This document shows, piece by piece, positions 54,463 to 63,878 of a stretch of DNA of 64,000 nucleotides (position 1 is its first letter; the number at the start of each line of letters is the position of its first letter). The DNA is from Nostoc favosum CHAB5714 (GTDB taxonomy: Bacteria; Cyanobacteriota; Cyanobacteriia; Cyanobacteriales; Nostocaceae). The notes under the pieces were generated by a model. It saw only the letters and a list, made by a program, of their open reading frames with translations. It ran no database searches and had not been told where the DNA came from. Position numbers and translations under genes: made by a program. The stretch spans positions 117,611-181,610 of the forward strand of contig NZ_JAIVFQ010000006.1 of NCBI RefSeq assembly GCF_020829495.1, in the 5' to 3' direction.

Positions 54463-55347
54463 GTGAGACGTGATGCGATTTTTTATGCAATTTTCAAGCG
54501 TGTCCCAGGATTATTTTTCGAGTTAGTAGAACAGCCACCACCCGAAGCTGCTAGCTATCGCTTTGAATCAGTTGAAGTTAAAGAACCAACATTTCGGATT
54601 GATGGGGTATTTTTACCTCCACCTGATGCAACATCTCAGATGATCTTTTTTGCTGAGGTACAATTCCAAAAAGATGAGTTACTGTACCATCGGTTTTTCT
54701 CAGAATCTATGCTGTATATGTATCGTAACCCATCGCTTTACGATGACTGGTACGGAGTAATTATTTTACAGTCTCGCAGTTTGGAACCGGAAAACACTAC
54801 TATTCACAGATCGCTACTGAACAGTTCCCAAGTACAACGGATTTATTTAGATGAGTTAGGTAGTCCTGATGAGCAAAAAGTAGGTATTAGTTTGATGCAG
54901 TTAACTATTGCCTCAGATACTCAAATGGTGCAAGAAGCGAAACGTTTAATTGAGCGGGTGCAACAAGAGCAGATAACTGTTTTAGCTAAGGAGGAGATAA
55001 TAGATGTAATCACAACGATCACTGTTTATAAATTTGCCAACTTAAGTCGTGAAGAGGTAGAGGCTATGTTAGGAGTTAAGTTAGAAGAAACTAGGGTTTA
55101 TCAAGAAGCTAAACAAGAAGGGCTAGAACAAGGACTACAGCGAGGATTACAACAAGGATTACAACAAGGACTAGAACAAGGACTACAGCGAGGATTACAA
55201 CAAGGATTACAACAAGGACTAGAACAAGGACGAGAACAAGCAAAACTTGAAGTTGTCCCTCAGTTCTTAGCTCTTGGTATGTCGATGCAAGAGGTTGCCC
55301 AATTACTTAATTTAACCATCGAACAAGTAAGACTTGCAGCTGAGTAA
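54463..55347 (+). CDS. Rpn-family (DUF2887-like) PD-(D/E)XK nuclease
   Basis: 294 residues from a GTG. The N-terminal RRDAIFYAIFKRVPGLFFEL, RIDGVFLPP (Asp) and IFFAEVQFQKDELLYHRFFS (E-x-Q) match the Rpn/PD-(D/E)XK transposase-like nuclease family that promotes recombination. The C-terminal QEAKQEGLEQGLQRGLQQGL is a Gln/Gly repeat whose DNA holds two tandem copies of a 48-bp unit (55132-55227). The end EVAQLLNLTIEQVRLAAE is standard. It interrupts the GTPase/ATPase cluster on the same strand and is probably a passenger. Confidence 0.85.
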   Translation: MRRDAIFYAIFKRVPGLFFELVEQPPPEAASYRFESVEVKEPTFRIDGVFLPPPDATSQMIFFAEVQFQKDELLYHRFFSESMLYMYRNPSLYDDWYGVIILQSRSLEPENTTIHRSLLNSSQVQRIYLDELGSPDEQKVGISLMQLTIASDTQMVQEAKRLIERVQQEQITVLAKEEIIDVITTITVYKFANLSREEVEAMLGVKLEETRVYQEAKQEGLEQGLQRGLQQGLQQGLEQGLQRGLQQGLQQGLEQGREQAKLEVVPQFLALGMSMQEVAQLLNLTIEQVRLAAE

Positions 55348-55403
55348 TCACAACAATTACTGGTTATAAATTTGTAAACTTAAGCCGTGAAGAGGTAGAG
55401 GCA

Positions 55404-55679
55404 ATGTTTGAAATTAAGTTACAAGAAACTAGGGTTTATCGAGAAGCTAAAGAAGAAGGACTAAAACAAGCACTAGAAGAAATACGAGAAAAAGGACTAC
55501 AGCAAGGAATACAAGAAGGAATACAACAAGGACGAGAATTAGCAAAACTTGAACTTATACCTCGGTGTTTAGCTTATGGTATTTCGATAGAAGAGGTTGC
55601 GAGGCTACTTCATTTAACTATCGAAGAAGTTGAACAAGTAAGACTTGCAAATGAGCAAGAATCTTCAACATCAACTTAG
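55404..55679 (+). pseudogene. duplicated 3' fragment of the Rpn-type nuclease gene
   Basis: The frame, open upstream into ITGYKFVNLSREEVEAMFEI, repeats the last third of the preceding gene (KLQETRVYREAKEEGLKQAL, then IEEVARLLHLTIEEVEQVRL) with many substitutions. The nuclease core is missing. An ATG is present but the product would be only the tail. Probably the remnant of a second Rpn copy or of an ancient tandem duplication. Confidence 0.75.
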
Positions 55680-55897
55680 TAACTGCTGCAATTTTCATAG
55701 CGATCGCCTAGTTTGGGCTACGCCTACGCCCTTTTATATAAAAGCGTAGCCCAACGTAGATATCGCGCCAAATAAAAAAGCCAGTGCTAAAGAGAATCAG
55801 CGGTACAAGACCAAAGATTCTCTAAATTTGTAATTTTATGATACAACATTACAGTTTTTAGCCAGGTATAAAACAAACAACAGAAAGTGATACTATA
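55680..55897. other. spacer with a hairpin, upstream of the Hsp70-like gene
   Basis: TTGGGCTACGC...GCGTAGCCCAA (about 55713-55755) forms a stem with TTTATATAAA at the tip. AGAATC inverted pairs lie around 55790-55825. A promoter for the ATPase gene could lie in the last 80 bp (ATGATACAACATTACAG). Confidence 0.45.
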
Positions 55898-58873
55898 ATG
55901 AACCCTTTTCAACTCAACAAATATAGCGATCAAGAACCAAGCGAGAAACAACAAAAAAGATTTCCAGGATGGTTTGCTTTAGATTTTGGTACATCGAATT
56001 CCACAGTTACACTTTTCGATCCAATTGAAGTACCGATCGCAGAAATTCTACCCAAAGAACAGGAAATGCGGTTGCGCGATCGCTTATCACAATGGCTAAG
56101 TTCTCCCGCCTCAGTGGCTTTACCAGATGTCAGTGCTGATGATTGGGAAAAGTTTATTGCAGAAATTAGCAGAAACCTGGAGATAGAACCCAGCCGATTG
56201 AGTGAAGTCTTTGAAAGTGACAATAAAGAGCGATTTTTAGAAGCAATTCGCCAAATTGAACTTTCTTTAGGAAACAGCGAGAGATTCCGCCGTGCTGTCA
56301 GCAAAAAACTTTACCAAATCTATCATGAGGTATTCCGCGTCCCTACCCTAGAGTCGCAAAATCTGATTCCAGTTGTGCTGGATATTGATCGCCGCGATAC
56401 GGAAATCCCCAGCGAGTCAGAAATTTCGCACTTAAGCGACTTAAAACTGCGAATGGGAAGGGAAGCTAGAGATAACCGAAAAAAAGCGATCGCTCAAGGT
56501 ACAAGCAGTTCTTTAAAGGAAATTATCAGCAGGTTTCACCATTCACCCAAACGCTATTTTGGTCAGGATCGTTTGTTTCCAGTTATTTTAGATGGTGAAG
56601 AAGAATTAATTACCGCTAACCAACTAATCCAATCAGCTTGGGCGCATTTAATCGAGTTAACTGAAGATTACCGCCAACGCGCACAACGCAGGTTTTCGGA
56701 GGGAGATTTTTTAACAGCAGTTGTCACCTACCCCACTGTCGCCCCACCAGTTGTTCGCAAGGAAGTTAAGGAATTAGTTGAGCAGTTGGGGATCGATGAT
56801 GTGCAAACTGCTTATGATGAAGCCGTTTCTGTGGCGATATTCTTTTTATGGCGAGAATTTGGTGGTAATCTCAACATTGGCATCGAGTCATTCAAAACTC
56901 GTTGTCGCCAAGCAGGAAACAAATGGTCACAAAATGTTCTCGTCTTGGATATTGGCGGGGGAACCACAGACTTAGCTTTAATTGAACTGACTTTAGAAGA
57001 TAAAACTCCTACTTTTGCAGATTATGAAGACCGAGGTTTAGGAGGACGTTACTATAAACTCACTCCCAAACTATTAGGTTCATCTGGTCATTTACAGTTA
57101 GGCGGCGAGTTAATTACACTGCGAATTTTTAGATTATTAAAAGTTGCGATCGCAGATTTTTTATTGACAGCAGTAACAACAGGTGATATAGAAAGCGAAA
57201 AGCTAGAAGATTTAATTAACTCAGAGTTAAACGAGCGCTTCTTAGAACAAGGCAAATTCAAAACTGGCAGTCTTTTAAAATGTTTAGATAAAGAGAATCC
57301 AGAAGGCGATATTGCTTACAAAGATGCTCTAGATACCGCCGAGAAAGTATTACCTACCCGTTGGCAACAAGCGCCCCAACGTTTACAATCTTTTTATATC
57401 CTCTGGGATCATGCGGAAGCAGCTAAACTTAAACTTGGGCAAAAGCCAGCAGCAGATAATTCTCTATTAACCTTCACACTTTCTGAACAACAAATTTCCG
57501 AACTGCTCACCCAAAGCGCCGTGAAATTGCAAGTCAACGACCCAAATAGCATTTGCATTACCCTAGATAATCAGCAATTTGAACGAGCCGCCGCTTCTGG
57601 AATTAAAGAAGCGATCGGTATTGCTAAAGGATTAATGGAAAGTCGCTTGCGTCCCGATGATATCACCAAAGATTCTTGGAATTCCCAAAAAGTTGATTGG
57701 TTAATTTTGTCTGGAAAAACTTGTAATTTAGACATAGTGCAGCGCCAAATCTACCAAGAATTTAGTAAATCTCCATATTTTGTGTGGAATCCAGAACGAA
57801 TTACCTTTGTGCTGGAATTTACCAAATTAGCCACCTCCGCCGGTGCTTGCTATGCCGAGAAACTGCGAAGATTAAGATTCGATCCAGAAGAGTCTAAAAG
57901 CTTGCTGCGTAAGGGAGCCAACCAGCTAGAAATTGATGTCAAAAATCTGTTTTATTATTTACCCTGCAACTTCAAACGCAAAACTCAAAGTAACGATTTA
58001 CTAACCATATTCAAGGCTGGACAAGAACTCTATCAACTAGCACCTTCGGAAACTGTTGCCAAAGTTCGTACTGCATGGCAAGGAATCCAATTAACTAATA
58101 TTATTTACCGTCAAGACTACGAGGATGGAGATTTACGACTATGGGGTAGCTTCGACGGCAAAAACCTCATGAATAAACTGGGAATGCAAGAAGCAGAGTT
58201 TTTGAGAAAAATTAAAGTTCAGTTTGAGATTGACCAAACCCTTGAATTTAGTGTATTGCTTTGTCAGGGAAATCCGCATTATTTAATTGACATTCCTGGC
58301 ATTGATTTGGAATCGGTAGTTTCAGAAACTTCAGCGCTATTTGCTGATGGTAAATTGGACTGGAATATTGCTGTGGAACGCTTCAATAAAGACTTGAATG
58401 ATGGTGATATTGCCATCAATGTTCTTGAGTCTGCGACTGTTGATCAACCAGATGCCTATCATCTTGTATTTGAAGTAGGGAATGATGGTAGTAAGTTGTT
58501 CCAAAAATTTCACTATCTGCGCGATGGTGTGACGGAACCAGGAACCGGATTAATTAGTAATCCCTTGCCTCCATTCCCGCAAACTGGCCAGCACACCTTC
58601 TATATTTATCAAATAGATGCCGAAACCAACAGCAAAAAATGGATAAGAATTGGCGCACTCAGCAAACCAGATGTGACAACAGATTATCCTTGCCAATATC
58701 GTGTAACTCTCGACGATCAAGGTATTCTACGGATGCACGCCGGTGAAGTCCCTTACTGGACATCAAACAGTCAAGAATGCCTAAAAGAAGAAGGATGCGT
58801 TTATCTTGCTGAATTAGAATTGCAGCCCAACGAAGTTGATAAAGAACGCGATCCATTTTGCGGTATACATTAA
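55898..58873 (+). CDS. giant Hsp70/actin-fold ATPase (SrfB-like candidate)
   Basis: 991 residues. Phosphate-1 loop WFALDFGTSNSTVTLFDP (residues 25-42) and phosphate-2 loop NVLVLDIGGGTTDLALIEL (around 347-365) are unmistakable actin/Hsp70 ATPase motifs. An adenosine-type segment is seen as WLILSGKTCNLDIVQRQIYQ and SAGACYAEKLRRL. A long insertion (residues 70-230) includes HSPKRYFGQ, a hallmark of SrfB-type or MreB-like large ATPases, and the C-terminal 350 residues are beta-rich and novel to me. No signal peptide. Neighbours are the dynamin-like GTPase upstream and the 364-residue protein downstream. Enterobacterial SrfB (about 990 residues) has similar size and partner. Client or polymer function unknown. 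Confidence 0.82.
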   Translation: MNPFQLNKYSDQEPSEKQQKRFPGWFALDFGTSNSTVTLFDPIEVPIAEILPKEQEMRLRDRLSQWLSSPASVALPDVSADDWEKFIAEISRNLEIEPSRLSEVFESDNKERFLEAIRQIELSLGNSERFRRAVSKKLYQIYHEVFRVPTLESQNLIPVVLDIDRRDTEIPSESEISHLSDLKLRMGREARDNRKKAIAQGTSSSLKEIISRFHHSPKRYFGQDRLFPVILDGEEELITANQLIQSAWAHLIELTEDYRQRAQRRFSEGDFLTAVVTYPTVAPPVVRKEVKELVEQLGIDDVQTAYDEAVSVAIFFLWREFGGNLNIGIESFKTRCRQAGNKWSQNVLVLDIGGGTTDLALIELTLEDKTPTFADYEDRGLGGRYYKLTPKLLGSSGHLQLGGELITLRIFRLLKVAIADFLLTAVTTGDIESEKLEDLINSELNERFLEQGKFKTGSLLKCLDKENPEGDIAYKDALDTAEKVLPTRWQQAPQRLQSFYILWDHAEAAKLKLGQKPAADNSLLTFTLSEQQISELLTQSAVKLQVNDPNSICITLDNQQFERAAASGIKEAIGIAKGLMESRLRPDDITKDSWNSQKVDWLILSGKTCNLDIVQRQIYQEFSKSPYFVWNPERITFVLEFTKLATSAGACYAEKLRRLRFDPEESKSLLRKGANQLEIDVKNLFYYLPCNFKRKTQSNDLLTIFKAGQELYQLAPSETVAKVRTAWQGIQLTNIIYRQDYEDGDLRLWGSFDGKNLMNKLGMQEAEFLRKIKVQFEIDQTLEFSVLLCQGNPHYLIDIPGIDLESVVSETSALFADGKLDWNIAVERFNKDLNDGDIAINVLESATVDQPDAYHLVFEVGNDGSKLFQKFHYLRDGVTEPGTGLISNPLPPFPQTGQHTFYIYQIDAETNSKKWIRIGALSKPDVTTDYPCQYRVTLDDQGILRMHAGEVPYWTSNSQECLKEEGCVYLAELELQPNEVDKERDPFCGIH

Positions 58874-58946
58874 CTCTTGCATTAAACCTTTGCGTTCCTC
58901 TGCGCTAACCTTTGCGTTCCTCTGCGTTGAAAAAATTAAGATTTTT

Positions 58947-59036
58947 AAACGCATAGGCGCTTCGCCTTCCCGCAGGGTAGGGGCGCAAAGTAAACGCATA
59001 GGCGCTTCGCCTTCCCGTAGGGTAGGGGCGCGGAGG
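58947..59036. repeat. tandem duplication of a 45-bp unit
   Basis: AAACGCATAGGCGCTTCGCC then TTCCCGCAGGGTAGGGGCGC occurs twice, at 58947 and 58992, with one C/T change. CCTTTGCGTTCCTCTGCG is repeated just upstream (about 58888-58930). The block lies in the spacer between the ATPase and the third cluster gene. Confidence 0.8.
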
Positions 59037-59092
59037 TTTGCCAAGTTAATTCGCTACGAATCACATACAAGTAATATTTGGAGGTGAGATTC

Positions 59093-60184
59093 ATGCAGCA
59101 CTTGCGTCAATTATTAGAGATAGAAAACTCAGAGTTAGCCCAATTACTGCGGTTTAGTTTGTATGGACTAGAGGCTACTTTAAATCAGGCTTGCACAGAA
59201 TTACCACTAGATCCAGGATCTAAAATATGCGATGAGGTGCTGCAAGAACTTCATAACCTGTTGCAACCTGCACCCCCACAGCAAAATACTGGTTGGGAAG
59301 ATGCACCAGATGATTTAAAACTAAGTCACCTCCGGGAAGCTTTTGATTCTGACTCAGAACTAAGTTATTATCTGGGTAATTCCCAACTGCAAAGCACAAC
59401 GGACTCTGATTTGTGGAATGAGATTCAACGCAAACTGCTGCGAGTACCAGAGGATTTGGCTGCAACTTGGCGACAGCGCACCCTAGATTTAGCCCAAGAA
59501 GTTGGTGCGATCGCAGATAATTCTAACCTCTATCAACTTCCCTTTATCCGCGATGAAATTATCTACCCCGGTCTTAGTGGTACTGTTCAAACTCAGGGAT
59601 TGAGCTTATATCAACAAGCACTTTCAAATTCTCAAATTCCCCAAGGTAATGCTTCCGATTTACCAGCAGCATTCCTATTTTTATATATGAATTTTATCGA
59701 AATAGACCCAGATTTACATCATGCTTTAAAGAGCGTTTTTAGCTTCGATGTCATTTCCTTACACTCCAAAGCAGAACAGCGCGATCAATATATTGATGCT
59801 TTAAGCGATCGCTTCCAACGCACCCAAAAAGCTGAGAAAAACACTGATCCCCTGTCAATTCTCCGTGCTTGGATTGACATGGACGAAGCTATACATTCCC
59901 TAGTATTTGTACCACCGGCTGAACGCTATTCTTGGTGGGGAAAGCTACAACATGAATCACGGCGCATCCTGAAGAAAGTCGCTGATGAAGCTATTAATGC
60001 AGGTAATGAAGTGCGAATTCGCCAATTATCGGGACTTTATGCAGATATCTGTGCTTCATCCAAGGATGACTTACAACTAGACTGTGGTGGTATTCCTGGC
60101 GAAGTCTTAACTTGTCTTCGAGTATATGCGCGAATTAATCAGGAAGAATCTCCAGGCCGTGTAATATTTCGCTCATCACGTTAG
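59093..60184 (+). CDS. unrecognised third protein of the GTPase/ATPase cluster
   Basis: 363 residues from the ATG at 59093, which has an excellent ribosome site (GGAGGTGA, 5 bp spacing). An upstream TTG frame start is not needed. The protein is acidic and helical, without signal or membrane segment: RQLLEIENSELAQLLRFSLY, SDLWNEIQRKLLRVPEDLAA, LPFIRDEIIYPGLSGTVQTQ, then SILRAWIDMDEAIHSLVFVP, PAERYSWWGKLQHESRRILK and DLQLDCGGIPGEVLTCLRVY. I do not recognise a family. Its place after an SrfB-like gene suggests a dedicated partner, perhaps an adaptor like SrfA, but this is inference. Confidence 0.7.
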   Translation: MQHLRQLLEIENSELAQLLRFSLYGLEATLNQACTELPLDPGSKICDEVLQELHNLLQPAPPQQNTGWEDAPDDLKLSHLREAFDSDSELSYYLGNSQLQSTTDSDLWNEIQRKLLRVPEDLAATWRQRTLDLAQEVGAIADNSNLYQLPFIRDEIIYPGLSGTVQTQGLSLYQQALSNSQIPQGNASDLPAAFLFLYMNFIEIDPDLHHALKSVFSFDVISLHSKAEQRDQYIDALSDRFQRTQKAEKNTDPLSILRAWIDMDEAIHSLVFVPPAERYSWWGKLQHESRRILKKVADEAINAGNEVRIRQLSGLYADICASSKDDLQLDCGGIPGEVLTCLRVYARINQEESPGRVIFRSSR

Positions 60185-60210
60185 TTGTTAGCGAGTTTTC
60201 TAATTCCTGA

Positions 60211-60262
60211 GATTATGAGGCAAGGCAGAAGATTTTGCGAATCCCCGCCTTGCCTCATAATC
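60211..60262. terminator. long perfect hairpin ending the GTPase/ATPase cluster
   Basis: GATTATGAGGCAAGGC at 60211-60226 pairs without mismatch with GCCTTGCCTCATAATC at 60247-60262. It lies between the convergent third cluster gene and hli, so it can end both transcripts. Confidence 0.8.
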
Positions 60263-60286
60263 TAATGAAGGTAAAAACGTTTAAAT

Positions 60287-60466
60287 TTATAAAATGCCCC
60301 AGAAGTGTAAAATCCCTTGACCAGAAAACACTTCAAGTGCAACGGCAGATAAAAAACCAATCATTGCAAAACGACCGTTCCAGTTTTCGCTCTGAGGAGT
60401 GAAGCCCCAGCGCAAAGCATTAGGATCTTCTGAAACCGAAGGCGTAGTCTTCTTAACGTTTGCCAT
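60287..60466 (-). CDS. hli: high-light-inducible protein (Hli/Scp, one-helix chlorophyll-binding)
   Basis: 59 residues. [59 protein letters not shown]. The ExxNGRxAMIGF motif binds chlorophyll, as in LHC proteins, and the helix continues to VFSGQG. GFTPQ-ENWNGR is the typical Hli lead-in. It sits in the thylakoid membrane and protects photosystem II assembly and pigments under light stress. The start is supported by CGGAG seven bases upstream. Confidence 0.95.
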   Translation of the reverse strand: MANVKKTTPSVSEDPNALRWGFTPQSENWNGRFAMIGFLSAVALEVFSGQGILHFWGIL

Positions 60467-60797
60467 AAATAATACTCCGAGCTTTTACGTTGTAACAGTT
60501 ATAACTGCCTGTAAAGTAATGTAACAGATTTTTACGAGAATGCAATATAAACTCGATATAAAATTCAGCCAGAGATATTACGGGTGCGTAGTTTTATGAT
60601 AGTAGGTTTGCGATCGCCTACGAGGGCAAGCTACGCCCCAACAGCCAATTACTTCAGAAAATTGTAGCCATTCAGGAGGAAATTAACTCTTGCTTGGTCA
60701 TTTCTATGCTTTAATAGCCAATGCTGAACTAAACTATGGCAAAGAGAAATATTAAAAAAAATTTGCTAGTAATTTTTAATCCTTATAATTTTTGGTT
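60467..60797. promoter_or_regulatory. divergent spacer between hli and the adenine methylase
   Basis: About 330 bp, A/T-rich, carrying the hli promoter (light-responsive by analogy) and the methylase promoter. A GCGATCGC-like site and GGCAAGCTACGCCC lie near 60610-60640. No terminator or repeat element identified. No HLR1-type direct repeat could be assigned with confidence. Confidence 0.35.
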
Positions 60798-61679
60798 ATG
60801 ATCAAAAGTCCTCTCCGATATCCTGGTGGTAAGTCAAAAGCAATTAATCAGATAGTCGAATACTTGCCAGAAAGCTTTTGGGAATTTCGAGAACCTTTTG
60901 TGGGTGGTGGTTCTGTATTTATTTATTTAAGGCAAAAGTTCCCTGATATCAAGATTTGGATTAACGATTTAAACCGCGAACTCTTCTTATTCTGGAAGTT
61001 TGCCCAATCTGATATAGATCAGTTAGTTAAAGAAATTCGACATATTAAAGTCAAATATACAGACGGTAAGTTACTCTTTACAGAATTAACTAGTGTAGAT
61101 GTCAATAATTTATCTGATTTAGAAAGAGCAGTTCGGTTTTTCGTACTCAATAGAATTACTTTTTCAGGAACTGTAGAATCAGGTGGCTTTTCCCAAGAAG
61201 CTTTTCATAAACGCTTTACTGATTCTTCAATAGAGCGATTAGAAAAACTAGAATATATTCTGGACAAAAATGTACAAATTACTAATTTGGATTACAGCCA
61301 CCTATTAAAATCAGAAGGTGAAGATGTATTTTTATTTTTAGATCCACCATATTTTAGTGCTACTAAATCAAAGCTATATGGTAAAGACGGTAACTTGCAC
61401 ACTTCTTTTGAACATCAGAGATTTGCTGAACTTTTGCAACAATGTCATCATCGCTGGCTAATTACCTACGATAACTCACTGCACATTCGAGACAATTTTC
61501 AATGGGCTAATATCTCAGAGTGGGAATTACAGTATGGGATGAATAACTATAAGCAGAGTGGTGCGGCTAAAGGAAAAGAGTTATTCATTACTAACTACGA
61601 AGTTAAACTTTATTTGGAGAAAAAATCACAAGTTCAGAATCTTGCTAATCCAGCTTTGCAATTAAGCCTTGAGATTTAA
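60798..61679 (+). CDS. D12-class DNA adenine N6-methyltransferase
   Basis: 293 residues from the ATG at 60798 (MIKSPLRYPGGKSKAINQIV). Motif X RYPGGKS, motif I EPFVGGGSVFIYL, and motif IV FLFLDPPYFSATKSK are in Dam-like order; GYxxxNYKQSG-type recognition is seen as YGMNNYKQSGAAKGKELFIT. No endonuclease partner is adjacent, so it may be an orphan regulatory methylase or a relic of a restriction system. Target sequence cannot be read from the protein. Confidence 0.92.
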   Translation: MIKSPLRYPGGKSKAINQIVEYLPESFWEFREPFVGGGSVFIYLRQKFPDIKIWINDLNRELFLFWKFAQSDIDQLVKEIRHIKVKYTDGKLLFTELTSVDVNNLSDLERAVRFFVLNRITFSGTVESGGFSQEAFHKRFTDSSIERLEKLEYILDKNVQITNLDYSHLLKSEGEDVFLFLDPPYFSATKSKLYGKDGNLHTSFEHQRFAELLQQCHHRWLITYDNSLHIRDNFQWANISEWELQYGMNNYKQSGAAKGKELFITNYEVKLYLEKKSQVQNLANPALQLSLEI

Positions 61680-61759
61680 ACCTAACTTTGATAGCTTCCA
61701 ATTTTCCGGTAGGATAACCCCATAGCTCTCAATATAGCTACAACATACAAACCTTAGCT

Positions 61760-62827
61760 ATGATAACTTCCCCAATCCCTGCTCAAGAATCCTCTGCTAG
61801 CTGGTATCTCCTGCTGCAACAATTAATAGATGGCCAATCCTTGTCCCATACTCAAGCTGCTGAATTGATGCAAGGATGGCTCAATGAAGCGGTTCCCCCA
61901 GAGTTATCAGGGGCTATTTTAACAGCGCTGAACTTTAGAGGCATTTCTGCCGACGAGTTGACCGGCATGGCTGAAGTATTACAATCTCAATGTTCCCCAC
62001 TCAGCGCTCATAAATCAGCACTTACCACTGTAATAGATACCTGTGGCACTGGTGGAGATGGATCATCAACCTTTAATATTTCTACAGCCGTTGCATTTGT
62101 CGCCGCAGCATCTGGTATACCTGTTGCCAAACACGGCAATCGTTCAGCCTCAAGTCTCACGGGAAGTGCAGATGTATTGGAAGCCTTGGGTGTAAACTTG
62201 AGTGCCTCTAGTGAAAAAGTACAAGCAGCACTACAAGAAGTCGGGATCACTTTCTTGTTTGCCCCTGGTTGGCATCCAGCACTCAAGGCGGTTGCCTCAT
62301 TACGGCGGACTTTGAAAGTGCGAACAATTTTTAATTTGCTCGGGCCGCTAGTAAATCCCTTGCGTCCAACTGGGCAGGTAGTGGGCTTATATACTCCTAA
62401 GCTTTTGGCAACTGTTGCCGAAGCTTTACAGAATTTGGGCAAGGAAAAGGCAATTGTGCTGCACGGGCGAGAAAAACTTGATGAGGCTGGGTTAGGAGAT
62501 TTAACTGACTTGGCGGTGTTATCAGACAAAGAAGTGCAGTTAACTACGATTAATCCCCTAGATTTGGATCTAACACCTGCTTCCATAGGTATGCTTCGGG
62601 GTGGAGATGTCCAAGAGAATGCGGTGATTCTCAAGGCGGTACTCCAAGGTAAGGGAACTCAGGCACAACAGGATGCAGTAGCCTTGAATGCGTCATTGGC
62701 GCTGCAAGTAGCGGGTACGATCGCACTCCTCGATCACGCCCAAGGGATTAAAATCGCTAAGGATATCCTACAAAGCGGGGCCGCTTGGACGAAGTTGGAG
62801 CAGTTAGTTGAGTTTCTGGGGAATTGA
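61760..62827 (+). CDS. trpD: anthranilate phosphoribosyltransferase
   Basis: TrpD transfers the phosphoribosyl group from PRPP to anthranilate in tryptophan synthesis. The 355 residues carry the PRPP site [20 protein letters not shown], then [36 protein letters not shown], the anthranilate-side [16 protein letters not shown], and [20 protein letters not shown]. All motifs intact; usual length for cyanobacteria. Its last 71 bp overlap the 3' end of the converging retropepsin-like gene. Confidence 0.97.
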   Translation: MITSPIPAQESSASWYLLLQQLIDGQSLSHTQAAELMQGWLNEAVPPELSGAILTALNFRGISADELTGMAEVLQSQCSPLSAHKSALTTVIDTCGTGGDGSSTFNISTAVAFVAAASGIPVAKHGNRSASSLTGSADVLEALGVNLSASSEKVQAALQEVGITFLFAPGWHPALKAVASLRRTLKVRTIFNLLGPLVNPLRPTGQVVGLYTPKLLATVAEALQNLGKEKAIVLHGREKLDEAGLGDLTDLAVLSDKEVQLTTINPLDLDLTPASIGMLRGGDVQENAVILKAVLQGKGTQAQQDAVALNASLALQVAGTIALLDHAQGIKIAKDILQSGAAWTKLEQLVEFLGN

Positions 62828-63821
62828 TTTGCGATCGCAATTGCGGACGAAATTCTACTACATTACGTTTGATGGTGACATCGTAGTTACCAAAAAAGTC
62901 ATGTCCTAAAAGTCCAGTTTCTAGTTCCGTACCTGCGATCGCTACTGCTACTCTATTCACTATTACCCCACCAACTGCCATCGAATTAACATAGCCCACA
63001 GGAAATTCTACAGCTCTGGAACTCGCGGTATTTGCCTTAGCTTTCCCCACTGGCACTATTCCCAAGGTATTGGCCATCTCTTGGGTAATTACAGTGCCAC
63101 TGGCTCCCGTATCCACAATCATGTCAAATTGTTGCTGGCCATTAAAGGTAACTTCAACAATTGGCGTTCCACCAATTCGCCTTTTAATCGGGGCTGTAAA
63201 TACTTCCTGATCTGGAATCACCACTGCTGATGAGGGCAAAGCTGGTTTTGGCGGTAACGGGTTTATTTCTTGTGGAGGCGATAGAGGTGAGGTATACTTT
63301 GGTGTGGTTATTGTCTGGGGAACCACAACAACTATCCTCTTCGGTTCGGCAACGCGCACAGGGCGAGGATTAGCTTGCTGTTGAGCATATTTAATTTGGC
63401 GGCGATATTCAGTAATTTTGGTTTGAGCGATCGCAAATTCTGGGCTTTGTCGCCGGACTCTTTGCATCAGCGCGATCGCATCCTGGTACTGATTCGCCAC
63501 CAAAGCCCAATCACCTGGAGATTGAGCAGATTGGCTGATACTCCAAGCGCCAACGGCTTTGTCTAGCCCCATCTCAAAAAGACTTGGTTCACTTTCAGAC
63601 GGCTCTAGCGGCTCTAACGGCTGTGCTTCTGGGGTAGGGGTAACTGCTGGTGTTGTTGGTTCGACGGCAGGCTGTATTGATGCCTGCTCCCCAATTGGCG
63701 CGGGTTGCTTATTGTCACCAGTCGCAGTGTTCCGTTGGTCTTCACTACAGGCAACACACAAAACCGCTAGAGCGCTTGATAGAAAAATTAGGGTTGCACG
63801 GGATAAAAAAGACTGAAGCAT
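62757..63821 (-). CDS. periplasmic retropepsin-like aspartic protease, lipoprotein
   Basis: 354 residues from the ATG at 63821 (the frame extends 12 codons further). The start [20 protein letters not shown] then LCVAC is a lipoprotein signal with a lipobox. Then comes a Pro/Thr/Glu-rich spacer, a helical TPR-like part ([40 protein letters not shown]), a second spacer, and the clan AA aspartic domain: [20 protein letters not shown] with the catalytic [17 protein letters not shown], and [15 protein letters not shown]. One DTGA per chain means a dimer. It converges on and overlaps trpD by 71 bp at the 3' ends. Confidence 0.88.
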   Translation of the reverse strand: MLQSFLSRATLIFLSSALAVLCVACSEDQRNTATGDNKQPAPIGEQASIQPAVEPTTPAVTPTPEAQPLEPLEPSESEPSLFEMGLDKAVGAWSISQSAQSPGDWALVANQYQDAIALMQRVRRQSPEFAIAQTKITEYRRQIKYAQQQANPRPVRVAEPKRIVVVVPQTITTPKYTSPLSPPQEINPLPPKPALPSSAVVIPDQEVFTAPIKRRIGGTPIVEVTFNGQQQFDMIVDTGASGTVITQEMANTLGIVPVGKAKANTASSRAVEFPVGYVNSMAVGGVIVNRVAVAIAGTELETGLLGHDFFGNYDVTIKRNVVEFRPQLRSQINSPETQLTAPTSSKRPRFVGYP

Positions 63822-63878
63822 AATTAATTTTAACCGCCCAAGCTTTGCCAAAGCCACTCCCGCTAATTTAATTCCCTT

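Noticed and set aside
62008..62634. 208-codon minus frame inside trpD
   Set aside because: Antisense shadow of a fully conserved trpD.
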